NCBI GenBank assembly: GCA_021462855.1
Contig: JAJTXQ010000036.1
Location: forward strand, 1 to 64,000
Direction of reading: 5' to 3'
Origin: Dehalococcoidia bacterium
Lineage (GTDB): Bacteria > Chloroflexota > Dehalococcoidia > DSTF01 > JACRBR01
DNA length: 64,000 nucleotides
The notes below the pieces were generated by a model. That model saw nothing but the letters and a program-made list of their open reading frames with translations. It did no database searches and was not told where the DNA came from. Below, piece by piece: positions 50,569 to 61,297 of the stretch (position 1 is its first letter; every line of letters begins with the position of its first letter). The position numbers and the translations under genes are program-made.

Positions 50569-51209
50569 CGCCCCTCCTGTACATCGTGATCATCGGCAAG
50601 TCCGGCGGCGATCATGTGCGATGTGTCGCCGAACGCCCGCAGCACCGTGGAGGCAGCAGTTATGTCAATCACTGTGCGCCCGCCGAGTGCGTGCTTCAGC
50701 CGCCGGAACTGCCATAGCGGCAGCCCGATCGCGCGGCACACCGTTGCCAGGATCACGAAGTTGTGCGTGACCACCACCACCTCGCCCGTGCCGTGCGCCT
50801 CACGCAGCCTGCCGATGCCCTCCCAGGCGCGCTCCTGCACCTCGGCCAGCGTCTCGCCGCGCTCCATGCGCGCCGTCGCCGCGTCCTCGGAGAACCACGC
50901 GCGCAGGAACTCCGGGTGCCGCTCTCGCAGCTCCGCGGCGGTCAGGTGCTCCAGCGCGCCCACGTCCATCTCGATGAACGCCGCATCGACCTGCGGCTCG
51001 ACGCCGGCGCGCGACGCGATCGCCCGCGCGGTGTCGAGCGCGCGCGCCAGCGGGCTGCTGTAGACCGCGGCTGTCGCGTGCGTGAACGTGGCGGCTACCG
51101 CCTCCGCCTGCGCGGCACCGCGCGCGTTCAGCGGCACGTCCGCGCGGCCAAGCGTCAGCCGTGCGCGGTTGTGCTCCGTTTCGCCATGCCGCACGAGAAT
51201 GAGCCGCAT
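50565..51209 (-). CDS. Histidine phosphatase family protein
   Basis: MRLILVRHGETEHNRARLTLGRADVPLNARG; VVVVTHNFVI; start 51209. Confidence 0.93.
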   Translation of the reverse strand: MRLILVRHGETEHNRARLTLGRADVPLNARGAAQAEAVAATFTHATAAVYSSPLARALDTARAIASRAGVEPQVDAAFIEMDVGALEHLTAAELRERHPEFLRAWFSEDAATARMERGETLAEVQERAWEGIGRLREAHGTGEVVVVTHNFVILATVCRAIGLPLWQFRRLKHALGGRTVIDITAASTVLRAFGDTSHMIAAGLADDHDVQEGR

Positions 51210-51211
51210 CG

Positions 51212-51901
51212 CTAGAAGGTGACCCGCCCGCGCGTCCGCCACGCCTGGCGCGCGGGCGAAGCGCTCGCCAGCACGACCCGCGTGCGATGCAGCCGCAGCG
51301 GCGCTGGCAGGCCGAGGGCCGCCGCGACCTGTTCCGGGCGGCCGGAGCCGCCGCTGTCGCTCCGCAGCAGCATGCGGAGCCGCACGGCGCCGGGGCGCGG
51401 CTCGACCTCGATCGTCTTCACCAGCGCGCGGATGTCGTACGACTTCACCTCGTCCTCCCGCCTGTGCTCCCACGGCACGCTGTCCGCCGCCAGGAAGTCC
51501 GCGACCGCGCGTTCCACGTCGAACCCGGGCGGCGGCGCCACGTCGGCCTCCCACTCCGCCGCACGCACCTGCGCCTGCAGCGACGGCAGCGCGACGCCGG
51601 CCTCCTCGACACGCACGAGCCGCATCGCCGGCGGTAGCTGGGCGCCCACGCGTTCGCTGAACTCGCGCGGGTGCATCCGCTCGGCCAGGAACACGTCCAT
51701 CAGCTCGGCATCGCTTGTCGTGCCGACGGGCAGCGGCGACGCGAGCGCGATCTGCGCGTGCGGCGTGAACCCCTCGGAGTACGCGATCGGGATGCCTGCA
51801 CGGCGCAGCGCGCGCTCCCATGCCCGCATCTGGTCGAGGTGCGTGATGTACCTCAACGCGTCGCCGCGCGCGAACGTCACCCGAAGGCGCTGGACCTTCA
51901 T
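51212..51901 (-). CDS. TIGR03936/DUF2344 family radical-SAM-associated protein
   Basis: LRVTFARGDALRYITHLDQMRAWERALRRAGIPIAYSEGFTPHAQIALASPLPVGTTS. Confidence 0.85.
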   Translation of the reverse strand: MKVQRLRVTFARGDALRYITHLDQMRAWERALRRAGIPIAYSEGFTPHAQIALASPLPVGTTSDAELMDVFLAERMHPREFSERVGAQLPPAMRLVRVEEAGVALPSLQAQVRAAEWEADVAPPPGFDVERAVADFLAADSVPWEHRREDEVKSYDIRALVKTIEVEPRPGAVRLRMLLRSDSGGSGRPEQVAAALGLPAPLRLHRTRVVLASASPARQAWRTRGRVTF

Positions 51902-51911
51902 CGCCGCCGCA

Positions 51912-53201
51912 TCACAGCCGCGTGATCACGAGCGATTCGATCTTGACGCCCTCCATCCCGGTCACGGCGATGCGGTAGCCGTCGACCGTAAGCGTCTCGC
52001 CCGGCCTCGGGATGTGCCCCAGCCGGTCGAGCACCAGGCCGGCGACGGTCTCGTAGTCGCCTTCCGGCAGGGCGATGTCGAGCTCATCCTTCAGGTCGAA
52101 GATGCTCATCCCGCCATCGACGCGCGTCGTCCGCTCATCGATGGCCATGAACTCGGTCGATGGCTGGCCCAACTCGTCGGCCACGCGCCCCACCATCTCC
52201 TCGAGCAGGAGTTCGAGCGTCACGATCCCGGCAACGCCGCCGTACTCGTCGACGACGATCGCCATCTGCTGCTGCTCCTCCTGCATCTGCCAGAACAGCG
52301 AGCTGACCAGCTTGGTTTCGGGGATGAACGTCGCCGGGCGCGTCACCGCTTCGAGCGTTGCTTCGTCGCCGAGCTCGCCGTCGCCGATTGCGCGCAACAC
52401 GTCCTTGATGCTGACGATGCCGATGACGTTGTCGACGGTGTCGTCGCACACCGGGAAGCGAGAACGCGGCGACGCCCGGAACGTGTCATGGAACTCGCGC
52501 AGGGTCTCGGTCTTGTCGATCCATGTGACCTCGGTGCGCGGGATCATGATCTCGTTTACCCGCCGGTCGTGGAAGTGGAACACGCGGTCCAGCAGCTCCG
52601 CCTCGTCCTCGCCGACGACGCCTTCCTCCGCGCCGATGTCGATCAGCATGCGCAGCTCGGCCTCGGTGACGGTCTGTGTGACATCTCCGCGCGTGAACAG
52701 GTTCGGCACCACCGCCAGCGCCGCGATCACCGGCCGCAGCGCCACCACCACAGCCCGCATCGGCAGCGCCGCCGCGTAGGCGATGCGCTCGGCAGAGCGC
52801 GACGCCAGCACCTTCGGCGTGTACTCACCGAACTCCGTCGAGATCAGAGGGATGGCAACCAGGCCGAACAAGAACCCCCAGCGCCCGAACGAATCGACGA
52901 ACACCACGGTGCCCGCCGTCGATACCAGGAATACCGCCAGGTTCTGGGCGATGACGATGGCGCCGAAAAACGTCTCCTGCTGCCCCTTGAGCCGGTCGAG
53001 CGCGCGCGCCGATCGGCTCCCCGCTTCGGCGGCGGTCTTCACGCGCAGGCGGTTCGATGCGACGACGGCGATCTCGACCGCGTTGACAATCGCATATCCC
53101 ACGAGCCCGGCGATGAACAGCGCGACGGCGAGCGGGATCGGCATCGGGAGCGAGGCGTCGGCGAGAAGCGGGAGCGAAGCGTACGGGGGGATATCAGACA
53201 T
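51912..53201 (-). CDS. Hemolysin/CorC-type membrane protein (DUF21-CBS-CorC_HlyC)
   Basis: VNEIMIPRTEVTWID; VIGIVSIKDVLRAI; MAIVVDEYGGVAGIVTLELLLEEMVG. Confidence 0.93.
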   Translation of the reverse strand: MSDIPPYASLPLLADASLPMPIPLAVALFIAGLVGYAIVNAVEIAVVASNRLRVKTAAEAGSRSARALDRLKGQQETFFGAIVIAQNLAVFLVSTAGTVVFVDSFGRWGFLFGLVAIPLISTEFGEYTPKVLASRSAERIAYAAALPMRAVVVALRPVIAALAVVPNLFTRGDVTQTVTEAELRMLIDIGAEEGVVGEDEAELLDRVFHFHDRRVNEIMIPRTEVTWIDKTETLREFHDTFRASPRSRFPVCDDTVDNVIGIVSIKDVLRAIGDGELGDEATLEAVTRPATFIPETKLVSSLFWQMQEEQQQMAIVVDEYGGVAGIVTLELLLEEMVGRVADELGQPSTEFMAIDERTTRVDGGMSIFDLKDELDIALPEGDYETVAGLVLDRLGHIPRPGETLTVDGYRIAVTGMEGVKIESLVITRL

Positions 53202-53273
53202 GCAGTCCAGCGGCGGGCGCGGTCACGGGCGCCCGGCCCTCGGCCTGCGGCATGATAGCGGATCGGCGAAGGG

Positions 53274-53882
53274 CTATCCGGCGTCCCGTTTCGGGTGGTC
53301 AAGCCGGTGGATGTGCTCGGACGGGCCTTCCTCGAGCACGCTCTCCTCGAGCAGCCGCATCGACATCTCGCACCATTCGATGTAGGCCCGGCGGTAGGCC
53401 ATCGCCATCTCCAGCGTCAGCGACCAGAACAACGCGTGGCGCGGGGTGAACATGTGGTGCGTCACCGCCTTCACCTTCTCGCGCAGCACCGTCTCGCAGA
53501 ACGCGAGCCCCTTGCCGTGCTCGTCCATCTGCCGCCGCATCAGCACCAGCATGTCTTCGACGGGCACGTCGGCGCCGAAGAAGACCTTGATCATGAACGG
53601 ATCGCGCATCTCGGCGGGTGGCTGCGGCTCGCGCACCCAGCGCAGGAACTCGTCGCGGCCCGAGGGCGTGATCTCGTAGATCTTGCGGTTGGGCCGCCCG
53701 TCCTGCACCTGGACGTCCTTGTCCACCCAGCCCTGCTCTTCGAGCGCCTTAAGCGTCGGGTAGATCTGGCTGAGCTCGGCGTTCCAGAAGTGCTGGACCG
53801 AGGAGTCGAAGAACTGCTTCAGCTCGTAGCCGGTCATCGGCTCGTACGTCAGCAAGCCCAGGAGCGCGTGGCGAAGCGACAT
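53274..53882 (-). CDS. PadR family transcriptional regulator
   Basis: MSLRHALLGLLTYEPMTGYELKQFFDSSVQHFWNAELSQIYPTLKALEEQGWV; start 53882. Confidence 0.93.
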   Translation of the reverse strand: MSLRHALLGLLTYEPMTGYELKQFFDSSVQHFWNAELSQIYPTLKALEEQGWVDKDVQVQDGRPNRKIYEITPSGRDEFLRWVREPQPPAEMRDPFMIKVFFGADVPVEDMLVLMRRQMDEHGKGLAFCETVLREKVKAVTHHMFTPRHALFWSLTLEMAMAYRRAYIEWCEMSMRLLEESVLEEGPSEHIHRLDHPKRDAG

Positions 53883-53932
53883 GCCGGAAAAACCCCTCCG
53901 GCCGCACCCTACAGCGCGGCCGGAATCGGCGT

Positions 53933-54121
53933 CTAGAGCTTGTGTACCCCTGCGAGGTGGTCGGGCTTGTTCACGGTGACCAGCCGTTCCGGCTCGCGGC
54001 GGTCGCGCAAGGCGAGCTCGCGCAGCCGGCGTCGCCACCTGCGCGACTCGAACTCGCGGTCGCGCTCGATCTTCAGCGCCTCGTACATGATTGGCGCCAG
54101 GCTCGATGTCAGGTCCATCAT
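53933..54121 (-). CDS. Small hypothetical protein upstream of padR-like gene
   Basis: MMDLTSSLAPIMYEALKIERDREFESRRWRRRLRELALRDRREPERLVTVNKPDHLAGVHKL; GGGGAGG-type ribosome-binding site. Confidence 0.55.
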   Translation of the reverse strand: MMDLTSSLAPIMYEALKIERDREFESRRWRRRLRELALRDRREPERLVTVNKPDHLAGVHKL

Positions 54122-54174
54122 GGCGGTGTGCCTCCCCGTCGAATACAACATCGGACGGCCGTAGCTGTCCTTTC

Positions 54175-54194
54175 ATATATCGACACTTATATAT
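54175..54194. promoter_or_regulatory. ATATAT-N8-ATATAT dyad upstream of small gene/padR
   Basis: catATATATcgacacttATATATag. Confidence 0.45.
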
Positions 54195-54335
54195 AGCACC
54201 TTAGTACCACCCGCCGCAATGCGCCGCCGAGATTTGCGGGTTTTCCCGGCCCGTTACGTCAAGATCATGGCTTCTCCCCGGGACCGCGACGGCGCACGGC
54301 GGGCGCGGCGGGCAGGCGCCCGCGCCTCTGCGGGC

Positions 54336-54363
54336 TTGACACGCCGGCGTCCGAACATACAAT
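54336..54363 (+). promoter_or_regulatory. Near-consensus sigma-70 promoter
   Basis: TTGACA - 16 nt - TACAAT upstream of the GNAT gene at 54391. Confidence 0.65.
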
Positions 54364-54390
54364 CGAACCGGTTTCAGACAGGAGGCCCCT

Positions 54391-55014
54391 GTGACGACGA
54401 CCAGCGCGCCCGCAACGATCATGGCGAAGCACCAGATCGCCGAGTCAGGCGCCGTCCTCGGCCGCGCGTTCTTCGATGACCCGCTCCTCAGCTACATCCT
54501 CCCGGACGATGCGCGGCGGGCGCGGCCGCTCACCTGGTTCATGACGCGTGGCGCGCACTACGGTCACAAGTACGGCGAGGTGCACACCACGCCCGGCGCA
54601 GTCGCCGGCACCGCGGTGTGGCTCCCGCCCGGCGAGCCGGCGGTGACGGCGGCCCGCATGCTGACCACCGGCTTGCTGATGGCGCCGCTGCACTTCGGCA
54701 TGGGCGCGCTCGGCCGCTTCCTGGGGGCGACCGGCTTCTACGAGAAGTTGCACAAGCAGTACGCCCCCGAGCCGCACTGGTACCTGATGGTCCTCGGCGT
54801 CGACCCGCCGCGACAGGGACAGGGCGTCGGCGGCGCGCTGATCGCGCCGATGCTCGAGCGCGCCGACGCCTCGGGCGTGCCGTGCTATCTCGAAACGAAC
54901 AAGGCGCGCAACGTGCTGTTCTACCAGCGCCACGGCTTCGCCGTCTGCGAGGAGGGCGTGATGCCCGGCGACGGCCCGCAGTACTGGACGATGAAGCGCG
55001 CCGCCCGCCGCTGA
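54391..55014 (+). CDS. GNAT family N-acetyltransferase
   Basis: HWYLMVLGVDPPRQGQGVGGALIAPMLERADASGVPCYLETNKARNVLFYQRHGF; start 54391 (GTG) or 54421. Confidence 0.92.
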   Translation: MTTTSAPATIMAKHQIAESGAVLGRAFFDDPLLSYILPDDARRARPLTWFMTRGAHYGHKYGEVHTTPGAVAGTAVWLPPGEPAVTAARMLTTGLLMAPLHFGMGALGRFLGATGFYEKLHKQYAPEPHWYLMVLGVDPPRQGQGVGGALIAPMLERADASGVPCYLETNKARNVLFYQRHGFAVCEEGVMPGDGPQYWTMKRAARR

Positions 55015-55087
55015 CGCGCTTGCCCCACGCGCGGTACATCGCAACAATCCCCGTCGACACCGCCGGCGACGGGAACGGAGCACGCGC

Positions 55088-56254
55088 ATGAAGATCCACG
55101 AGTTCCAGGCGAAGCAGATCCTCGCGAATTACGGCGTGCCCGTGCCGAAGGGCCGCGTCGCCGCTTCGGCCGATGAAGCGCGCGCGATCGCGCAGGAGCT
55201 CGGCGGCAAGGTCGTCGTGAAGGCGCAGATCCACGCCGGCGGGCGCGGCAAGGGCGGCGGCGTCAAGCTCGCGAACTCGCCCGATGAGGCGGCGCGCGCC
55301 TTCGGCCAGGTCCACGGCATGCAGCTCATCACGCACCAGACCGGGCCGCAGGGCCAGAAGGTCAAGACGGTGCTGATCGAGGAGCAGATGCCGATCGACC
55401 GCGAGCTCTACCTCGCCGTGCTGATCGACGGCGCGGCCGGCCGCCCGGTGATGATGGCGAGCGCCGCCGGCGGCATGGACATCGAAGATGTCGCGGCGAA
55501 GGACCCGGGAGCGATCTTCCGCGTCAGCATCGACCCGGTCACCGGGTTCCAGCCGCACCTCGCGCGCGAGCTCTGCTTCTCGCTCGGGCTCACCGGCGAG
55601 CTGATGAAGCCGGCGTCGCAGTTGATGGCGGCGCTCTACGCCGCGTTCGCCGCCAGCGACGCATCGCTCGCCGAGATCAATCCGCTCGTCGTGACGAAGG
55701 ACGGCCGCGTGCTCGCGCTCGACGCGAAGATGAACATCGACGACAACGCGCTGTTCCGCCACAAGGACATCGAGGAACTGCGCGACAAGGACGAGGAAGA
55801 TCCGTCGGAGGTCGAGGCCGCGGAGAAGGGCATCAGCAACTTCATCAAGCTCGATGGCAACATCGGCTGCCTCGTGAACGGCGCCGGGCTGGCGATGGCG
55901 ACGATGGACAGCATCAAGTTCGCCGGCGGCGAGCCCGCCAACTTCCTCGACATCGCCACCGCCAACGACGTGACGAAAGTCGTCGACGCGTTGCTCATCA
56001 TCTCGCGCGACCCGAACGTGAAGGCGATCCTCGTCAACATCTTCGGTGGCATGGCCCGCGTCGACGTGATCGCCGAGGGCATCATCCAGGCGCAGCGCAA
56101 GATGGAGAAAGCGATCCCCGTCGTCGCGCGGCTCGCCGGAACGAATGTCGAGGAAGGCGAGCGGCTGATCCGCGAGAGCGGCCTCCCCGTCATCCGCGCC
56201 GACGACCTCGGCGACGCGGCGAAGAAGGCGGTCGAAGCCGCCCGCGCGGCATAG
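55088..56254 (+). CDS. sucC: Succinate-CoA ligase [ADP-forming] subunit beta
   Basis: [58 protein letters not shown]. Confidence 0.95.
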   Translation: MKIHEFQAKQILANYGVPVPKGRVAASADEARAIAQELGGKVVVKAQIHAGGRGKGGGVKLANSPDEAARAFGQVHGMQLITHQTGPQGQKVKTVLIEEQMPIDRELYLAVLIDGAAGRPVMMASAAGGMDIEDVAAKDPGAIFRVSIDPVTGFQPHLARELCFSLGLTGELMKPASQLMAALYAAFAASDASLAEINPLVVTKDGRVLALDAKMNIDDNALFRHKDIEELRDKDEEDPSEVEAAEKGISNFIKLDGNIGCLVNGAGLAMATMDSIKFAGGEPANFLDIATANDVTKVVDALLIISRDPNVKAILVNIFGGMARVDVIAEGIIQAQRKMEKAIPVVARLAGTNVEEGERLIRESGLPVIRADDLGDAAKKAVEAARAA

Positions 56255-56257
56255 CGC

Positions 56258-56632
56258 TCAGCTCCCCGTCCCCGGGATCGCCGCATCGCCCGGGTAGCGC
56301 GTGCGCAGGAACACCGTCATCGCGCCGATCGTCGTCGAGGTCCCCTTCGACTCCCACACGCTGAGCTCGTAGTCATAGCCCGGCGCCCAGCCGATCTGGA
56401 CCGGCACTCCGCGCAGGATTGCGCTCTGCAGCGCGCCCCGAAACGCCTCGGTCACGCCATCGGGGATCGCCGACAGCACCGCCGCGTCGGCCGGGTCCAG
56501 CGCAATGCCCGCCGTCTGCGCCGCCTCGACGAAGTCAGCGCCCGGCGCCAGCAGATCCTTCGGCAGGCTTCCGATGTTCTGCCGGTTCAAGGCCACGTTT
56601 GCCCGCTCAACCATCCCGTTGAAATTCGGCAT
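56258..56632 (-). CDS. Hypothetical protein
   Basis: [39 protein letters not shown]...; start 56632. Confidence 0.6.
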   Translation of the reverse strand: MPNFNGMVERANVALNRQNIGSLPKDLLAPGADFVEAAQTAGIALDPADAAVLSAIPDGVTEAFRGALQSAILRGVPVQIGWAPGYDYELSVWESKGTSTTIGAMTVFLRTRYPGDAAIPGTGS

Positions 56633-56715
56633 GCGATATACCTCCTTGAGCAATCTCGCCCGAGATCACGGATAATGCTCGCGTTGGGGTACGAAGTCAA
56701 CGGCCGCGACTGGAC

Positions 56716-58068
56716 ATGACCGCCATGCAACCCGCGATCCGCTTCGTCAATGCTGCCGACGGCGCCAGCATCGCCGTAGCCACGCACGGCAACGGCCCGC
56801 CGCTCGTCTTCGTCCGCGGCTGGATCAGCCACATCGAGCAGATGTGGGAGGACCCCGCGTTCCGTTCCTACTGGTCCGCGCTCGCCGCGCACTTCACGGT
56901 CATTCGCTACGACACGCGCGGCAACGGCATGTCCGGGCGCGACGTGCACGACATCGACAACGACGCACTGATGCTCGACCTCGAGGCGGTGATCGGCACG
57001 CTCGGCCTGCGCGACATCGTGCTGTACGGGCAATGCTTCGGCGGCCCGACGGCGATCACCTACGCGGCGCGCCGCCCGAACAACGTCCGCGCGCTGATCC
57101 TCGACGGCACGTACGCCGACGGCGATGCGATCACGTCCGTCGCCCGGCGCGAGCGCATCGTCCAGACCCTGCGTGACCTGCCCGAGGCCGGCCTGCTGCT
57201 GATGTCGCACTACACGCAGCCAAACCCGCGTGGCGAGCGTTTCAGCCAGGTCACCGCGAAGCCCGCGGCGATCCACCCGGAGGTCGCGGCCGAGTTGTAC
57301 GCGCTCGCGTTCCGCACCGATGTCTCGCGGTTGCTGCCCGACATCGCCGTCCCGGCGCTCGTGCTGCACCGGCGCAACACGCTCGCCATCCCGTTCCGTC
57401 TCGGCCGCGCGCTCGCCGGCGCGATCCCGGACGCGCGCTTCGTGCCGCTGGAGGGCAAGGCGCACAACCCGTGGGACGAGCGCCCGGACGACGCGCTCGC
57501 AGCGATCGGCGAGTTCCTGGGCGTCCCGCTCGGCCCCGGCCCCCGTCGCGACGACGGCGCCGCGCTCGCGGCGATCCTCTTCACCGACATCGAGGCATCG
57601 ACGGAGACCACGACGCGGCTCGGTGATGCCGCCGGACAGGCGCTCGTGCGCACGCATAACGCCGTCGTCCGGCAGGCGCTCCGCGAGCACGGCGGCAACG
57701 AGATCAAGCACACCGGCGATGGCCTGATGGCGTCGTTCATCACTCCGTCGCGCGCCGTCGCCTGCGCGCTGAGCATCCAGCGCGCGCTCGCCGGGCACGG
57801 TGAGGCGGGCGTGGCGCCGCGCGTCCGCATCGGCATCAACGCCGGCGAGCCCGTGTCCGAGGAAGGCGACCTGTTCGGCACGTCGGTCCAGCTGGCGCGC
57901 CGCATCTGCGATGCCGGCGCCGGCGGGGCTATCCTCGTCTCCAACGTCGTGCGGGAGCTCTGCGCCGGCAAGGGGTTCGAGTTCCGTGAGCACGGCGCCG
58001 TGACACTCAAGGGCTTCCCGGAGCCCGTGCGCCTCTATCAGGTGGGGGCAGGGAAGGACGACCGATGA
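56716..58068 (+). CDS. Alpha/beta-hydrolase-like domain fused to class III adenylate/guanylate cyclase domain
   Basis: N-terminal [16 protein letters not shown]...[20 protein letters not shown]-terminal [18 protein letters not shown]...[10 protein letters not shown]...[23 protein letters not shown]. Confidence 0.9.
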   Translation: MTAMQPAIRFVNAADGASIAVATHGNGPPLVFVRGWISHIEQMWEDPAFRSYWSALAAHFTVIRYDTRGNGMSGRDVHDIDNDALMLDLEAVIGTLGLRDIVLYGQCFGGPTAITYAARRPNNVRALILDGTYADGDAITSVARRERIVQTLRDLPEAGLLLMSHYTQPNPRGERFSQVTAKPAAIHPEVAAELYALAFRTDVSRLLPDIAVPALVLHRRNTLAIPFRLGRALAGAIPDARFVPLEGKAHNPWDERPDDALAAIGEFLGVPLGPGPRRDDGAALAAILFTDIEASTETTTRLGDAAGQALVRTHNAVVRQALREHGGNEIKHTGDGLMASFITPSRAVACALSIQRALAGHGEAGVAPRVRIGINAGEPVSEEGDLFGTSVQLARRICDAGAGGAILVSNVVRELCAGKGFEFREHGAVTLKGFPEPVRLYQVGAGKDDR

Positions 58069-58466
58069 CCCAGACACACACGCCCGACGCCCTCCGCGAG
58101 CGCGTCGCCGCCTACTACGCGGCGATCTCGCGCCGCGACATCGACGCCTGCGCGGCGATGTTCGCGGCCGACGCCGAAATGCGCGACCCCGTCGGGATGC
58201 CCGGCGCCACCGACGACGCCGGGCGCCGCCAGCGCTACGCCGGCATCGACGCCGCGTTCGCCACGTTCAACATCGCGCCCGACGTCGCGATCCCGGGTGG
58301 CGACGAGATCGCCGTGAAGTGGACCGCGCGCGGCGTCACCAGGAACGGCGCGCGCGACGTGTCGTTCGAGGGCATCAGCACATTCGTCTTCGATGGAGAG
58401 GGCCGCATCGCTTGCATGTCGGCGTACTGGGACACCGGCGCGATCATCCGCGCCATGGCCGGCTGA
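58065..58466 (+). CDS. SnoaL-like / nuclear transport factor 2 family protein
   Basis: [31 protein letters not shown]; overlaps upstream gene by 4 bp. Confidence 0.85.
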   Translation: MTQTHTPDALRERVAAYYAAISRRDIDACAAMFAADAEMRDPVGMPGATDDAGRRQRYAGIDAAFATFNIAPDVAIPGGDEIAVKWTARGVTRNGARDVSFEGISTFVFDGEGRIACMSAYWDTGAIIRAMAG

Positions 58467-58611
58467 CGCGTCACCGCCAACGAGTGGGATATCGCGCACC
58501 GCCCCGGCGGCTGACCGCCGGAGCGCCCTCGCACCACCGCGCGCCGTCCGATAGGATCCCGTCCGTGCCCGCCCCGTGCGGGGAGCGAGCCACGGCGACA
58601 GGAGCGGACTC

Positions 58612-59499
58612 ATGAGCGTACTCGTCAACAAGGACACGCGCGTGCTGGTGCAGGGCATCACCGGCAAGGAAGGCAGCTTCCAGACGCAGCGCTGCATCGA
58701 GTACGGCACGAAGATCGTCGCCGGCGTCACGCCCGGCCGCGGCGGCGAGAAGACCGAGCACGGCGTGCCCGTGTTCAACCGCGTGTCCGAGGCTGTGCGC
58801 GAGACCGGCGCGGACTGCGCGCTCATCTTCGTCCCGCCGGCGTTCGCCGCGGACGCGATCCTCGAATCGGCCGCCGCGGAACTCCCGCTCGCCGTCTGCA
58901 TCACCGAAGGCATCCCGACGATGGACATGGTGAAGGTGAAGCGCGCGCTCGGCAGCCACGGCACCCGGCTCATCGGCCCGAACTGCCCGGGCATCATCAC
59001 GGCCGGCGAGTGCCGCGTCGGCATCATGCCCGGGCACGTCTTCTCGCCCGGCAGCGTGGGCGTCGTCTCCCGCTCTGGCACGCTGGTGTACGAGGCGGTC
59101 GACCAGCTGACGCGCCGCGGCATCGGCCAGACGACGTGCATCGGCGTCGGCGGTGACCCGATCATCGGCACGAACCAAAAGCAGGCGCTCGAGCTGCTCA
59201 ACAACGACCCGGACACCGCCGCCGTCGTGCTGATCGGCGAGATCGGCGGCAGCGCCGAGCAGGAGGCAGCGGAGTACATCCGCAAGCACATGAAGAAGCC
59301 GGTGATCGCGTTCATCGCCGGCGCGACGGCGCCGCCCGGCCGCCGCATGGGCCACGCGGGCGCGATCATCTCGGGCAACAGCGGCACCGCCGACGCGAAG
59401 AAGCACGCGCTCGCCGGGGCCGGCGCCATCATCAGCGAATCGCCGGCCGAGATCGGCGCCACGACCGAACGCGTCCTTCGCGAGCGCGGCCTGCTGTAG
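58612..59499 (+). CDS. sucD: Succinate-CoA ligase subunit alpha
   Basis: [65 protein letters not shown]. Confidence 0.95.
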   Translation: MSVLVNKDTRVLVQGITGKEGSFQTQRCIEYGTKIVAGVTPGRGGEKTEHGVPVFNRVSEAVRETGADCALIFVPPAFAADAILESAAAELPLAVCITEGIPTMDMVKVKRALGSHGTRLIGPNCPGIITAGECRVGIMPGHVFSPGSVGVVSRSGTLVYEAVDQLTRRGIGQTTCIGVGGDPIIGTNQKQALELLNNDPDTAAVVLIGEIGGSAEQEAAEYIRKHMKKPVIAFIAGATAPPGRRMGHAGAIISGNSGTADAKKHALAGAGAIISESPAEIGATTERVLRERGLL

Positions 59500-59551
59500 C
59501 ACGGGCCGCCGAAGCCGGCGCGTGCCACACGCCGCGTAGAATGCGCCCATC

Positions 59552-60061
59552 ATGACGCAGCCCGCGCCACGCATCCGCCACGCAATCGAGGCCGACCTGC
59601 CGCGGTTGACCGAGATCTACAACCACTACGTCGTCCAGACACCCACGACGTTTGACCTCGAGCCGTTCAGCGTGGATGAGCGCCGCGCGTGGTTCGACCG
59701 CTACGCCGCGGCCGGGCGCCACCGCCTGCTCGTCGCCGACGACGGCGGCAAGGCCGTCGCGTACGCGAGCAGCAGCCGCTTTCACCAGCGCGCGGCGTAC
59801 GACACGACGATCGAGATGACGGTGCTGTGCGCGCCGGAAGCCGTCGGCCGCGGCCTCGGCCGCGCGCTCTATGAGCGCCTGTTCGAGATGCTCGCCCCGG
59901 AGGACATCCGTCTCGCCGTCGCGCTGATCACGATGCCGAACGACGCATCGGTCGCGCTGCACGAGGCGTTCGGCTTCGAGCGCGGCATGCTGCTGCCGGA
60001 GGCCGGCCGGAAGTTCGGCCAGTGGTGGGACGTGCTGTACATGCTGCGGCGGATGCCGTGA
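59552..60061 (+). CDS. GNAT family N-acetyltransferase (Pat/bar-like)
   Basis: IRHAIEADLPRLTEIYNHYVVQTPTTFDLEPFS; EAFGFERGMLLPEAGRKFGQWWDVLYM. Confidence 0.9.
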   Translation: MTQPAPRIRHAIEADLPRLTEIYNHYVVQTPTTFDLEPFSVDERRAWFDRYAAAGRHRLLVADDGGKAVAYASSSRFHQRAAYDTTIEMTVLCAPEAVGRGLGRALYERLFEMLAPEDIRLAVALITMPNDASVALHEAFGFERGMLLPEAGRKFGQWWDVLYMLRRMP

Positions 60062-60103
60062 TCGTCTCCCCCGACCCGGCGACGGAGTAACTCGCTGGCC
60101 GGA

Positions 60104-61138
60104 TCAGCCGTGCGCCGCCCGCGGGTGCGGCTCCGGCTCCGGCGGGGCAGCCTTCGCCCCGAACGAGAAGACGTCCGCCGGCGTCAGGCGCAGCGCCAGC
60201 ATCGCGACGCCGCCGGCGACGGTGATCCAGGCGATGTTCAGCACGTGCGACGCGATCGCGAACGCGCCCGCCGGACCGGCGGCGATCCCGAGCGCCTTCA
60301 CCAGCTCCGACACGCCTACCTCGTACGCGCCGACGTTTGAAGGCGTGATCGGCACCGAAGAGATCATGTTCGCCCCGACCGTGACCAGCATCCACGCCGG
60401 GATCGACAGCGTCACACCAAACGCCTTCCCGAACAACGCGAACATCGCCACTTCCGTCATCCAGATCGCGAGCGAGAGCGCGATGGCGCGCGTGCCCATC
60501 CGCGGGTCGCGGAACACGGCGAGGCCGTCGATGAAATGCGGCACCGCCTCCTCGACGGCGAGGCGCGCGCGGTCCGGCAAACGCGGGATGACGCCGCGCC
60601 GCGTCCACCCCTCCTGCAGCTTGAGGTGCGAGAGCGGGATCACCGCGAGCAGGCCGCCCGCAACCGCCCCCAGCAACCCCCAGAACACCTCGCCGGGAAA
60701 CCCGTGGAGGTCGATCAGCGCGAGCCCCACCAGGCCGAGCGCGGCGAACGCCACCCCATCGAGCAGCGACTCCGTGGCGAAGACGGTGGCCGCGAGCCGC
60801 GCGCGGCTCAGCCCAAAGCGCTGCGCCGGCACCTGCACGCGGATCAGGTCGCCGATGCGCGCCGGCAGCACGTTGTTCGCCAGGTTGGAGACGAGCAGCA
60901 CGCCGAACATCGGCATCAGCGGCAGGCGCTCGAATTCGCGCAGCATTAACCGCCAGCGGAGCGCGACGAGCAGTTTCGCCACGCCGAAGAGCGCCAGCCC
61001 GGGGATGACGTACACGTAGTTGCCGTCGCGCAGCGTCCGCGCCGCCTCGCCGGGGTCGATGCGCCACAGCAGCAGCGCCACCAGCGCCAGGGCGACGGCG
61101 ACGCGCAGGAGCAAGCGCAGGTCGATGAGGCGGGTCAT
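60104..61138 (-). CDS. Lysylphosphatidylglycerol synthase TM region / flippase-like protein
   Basis: Multi-TM; LVSNLANNVLPARIGDLIRV, SSVPITPSNVGAYEVG; start 61138. Confidence 0.9.
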   Translation of the reverse strand: MTRLIDLRLLLRVAVALALVALLLWRIDPGEAARTLRDGNYVYVIPGLALFGVAKLLVALRWRLMLREFERLPLMPMFGVLLVSNLANNVLPARIGDLIRVQVPAQRFGLSRARLAATVFATESLLDGVAFAALGLVGLALIDLHGFPGEVFWGLLGAVAGGLLAVIPLSHLKLQEGWTRRGVIPRLPDRARLAVEEAVPHFIDGLAVFRDPRMGTRAIALSLAIWMTEVAMFALFGKAFGVTLSIPAWMLVTVGANMISSVPITPSNVGAYEVGVSELVKALGIAAGPAGAFAIASHVLNIAWITVAGGVAMLALRLTPADVFSFGAKAAPPEPEPHPRAAHG

Positions 61139-61297
61139 CCTGTACAGCAACCTCGCGTCAACGTTACCATAGCCGCAGAGGCGGCCCCGGCGTGCCCGCC
61201 GCGTCTCCCGCGCCGCGTTTGCGCCCCCGCGCCTCATAGGCTACAACTATGCCATCAATAGAAGTCACGCCCAGTTCAGGAAGCTAGGGAGCGCATC

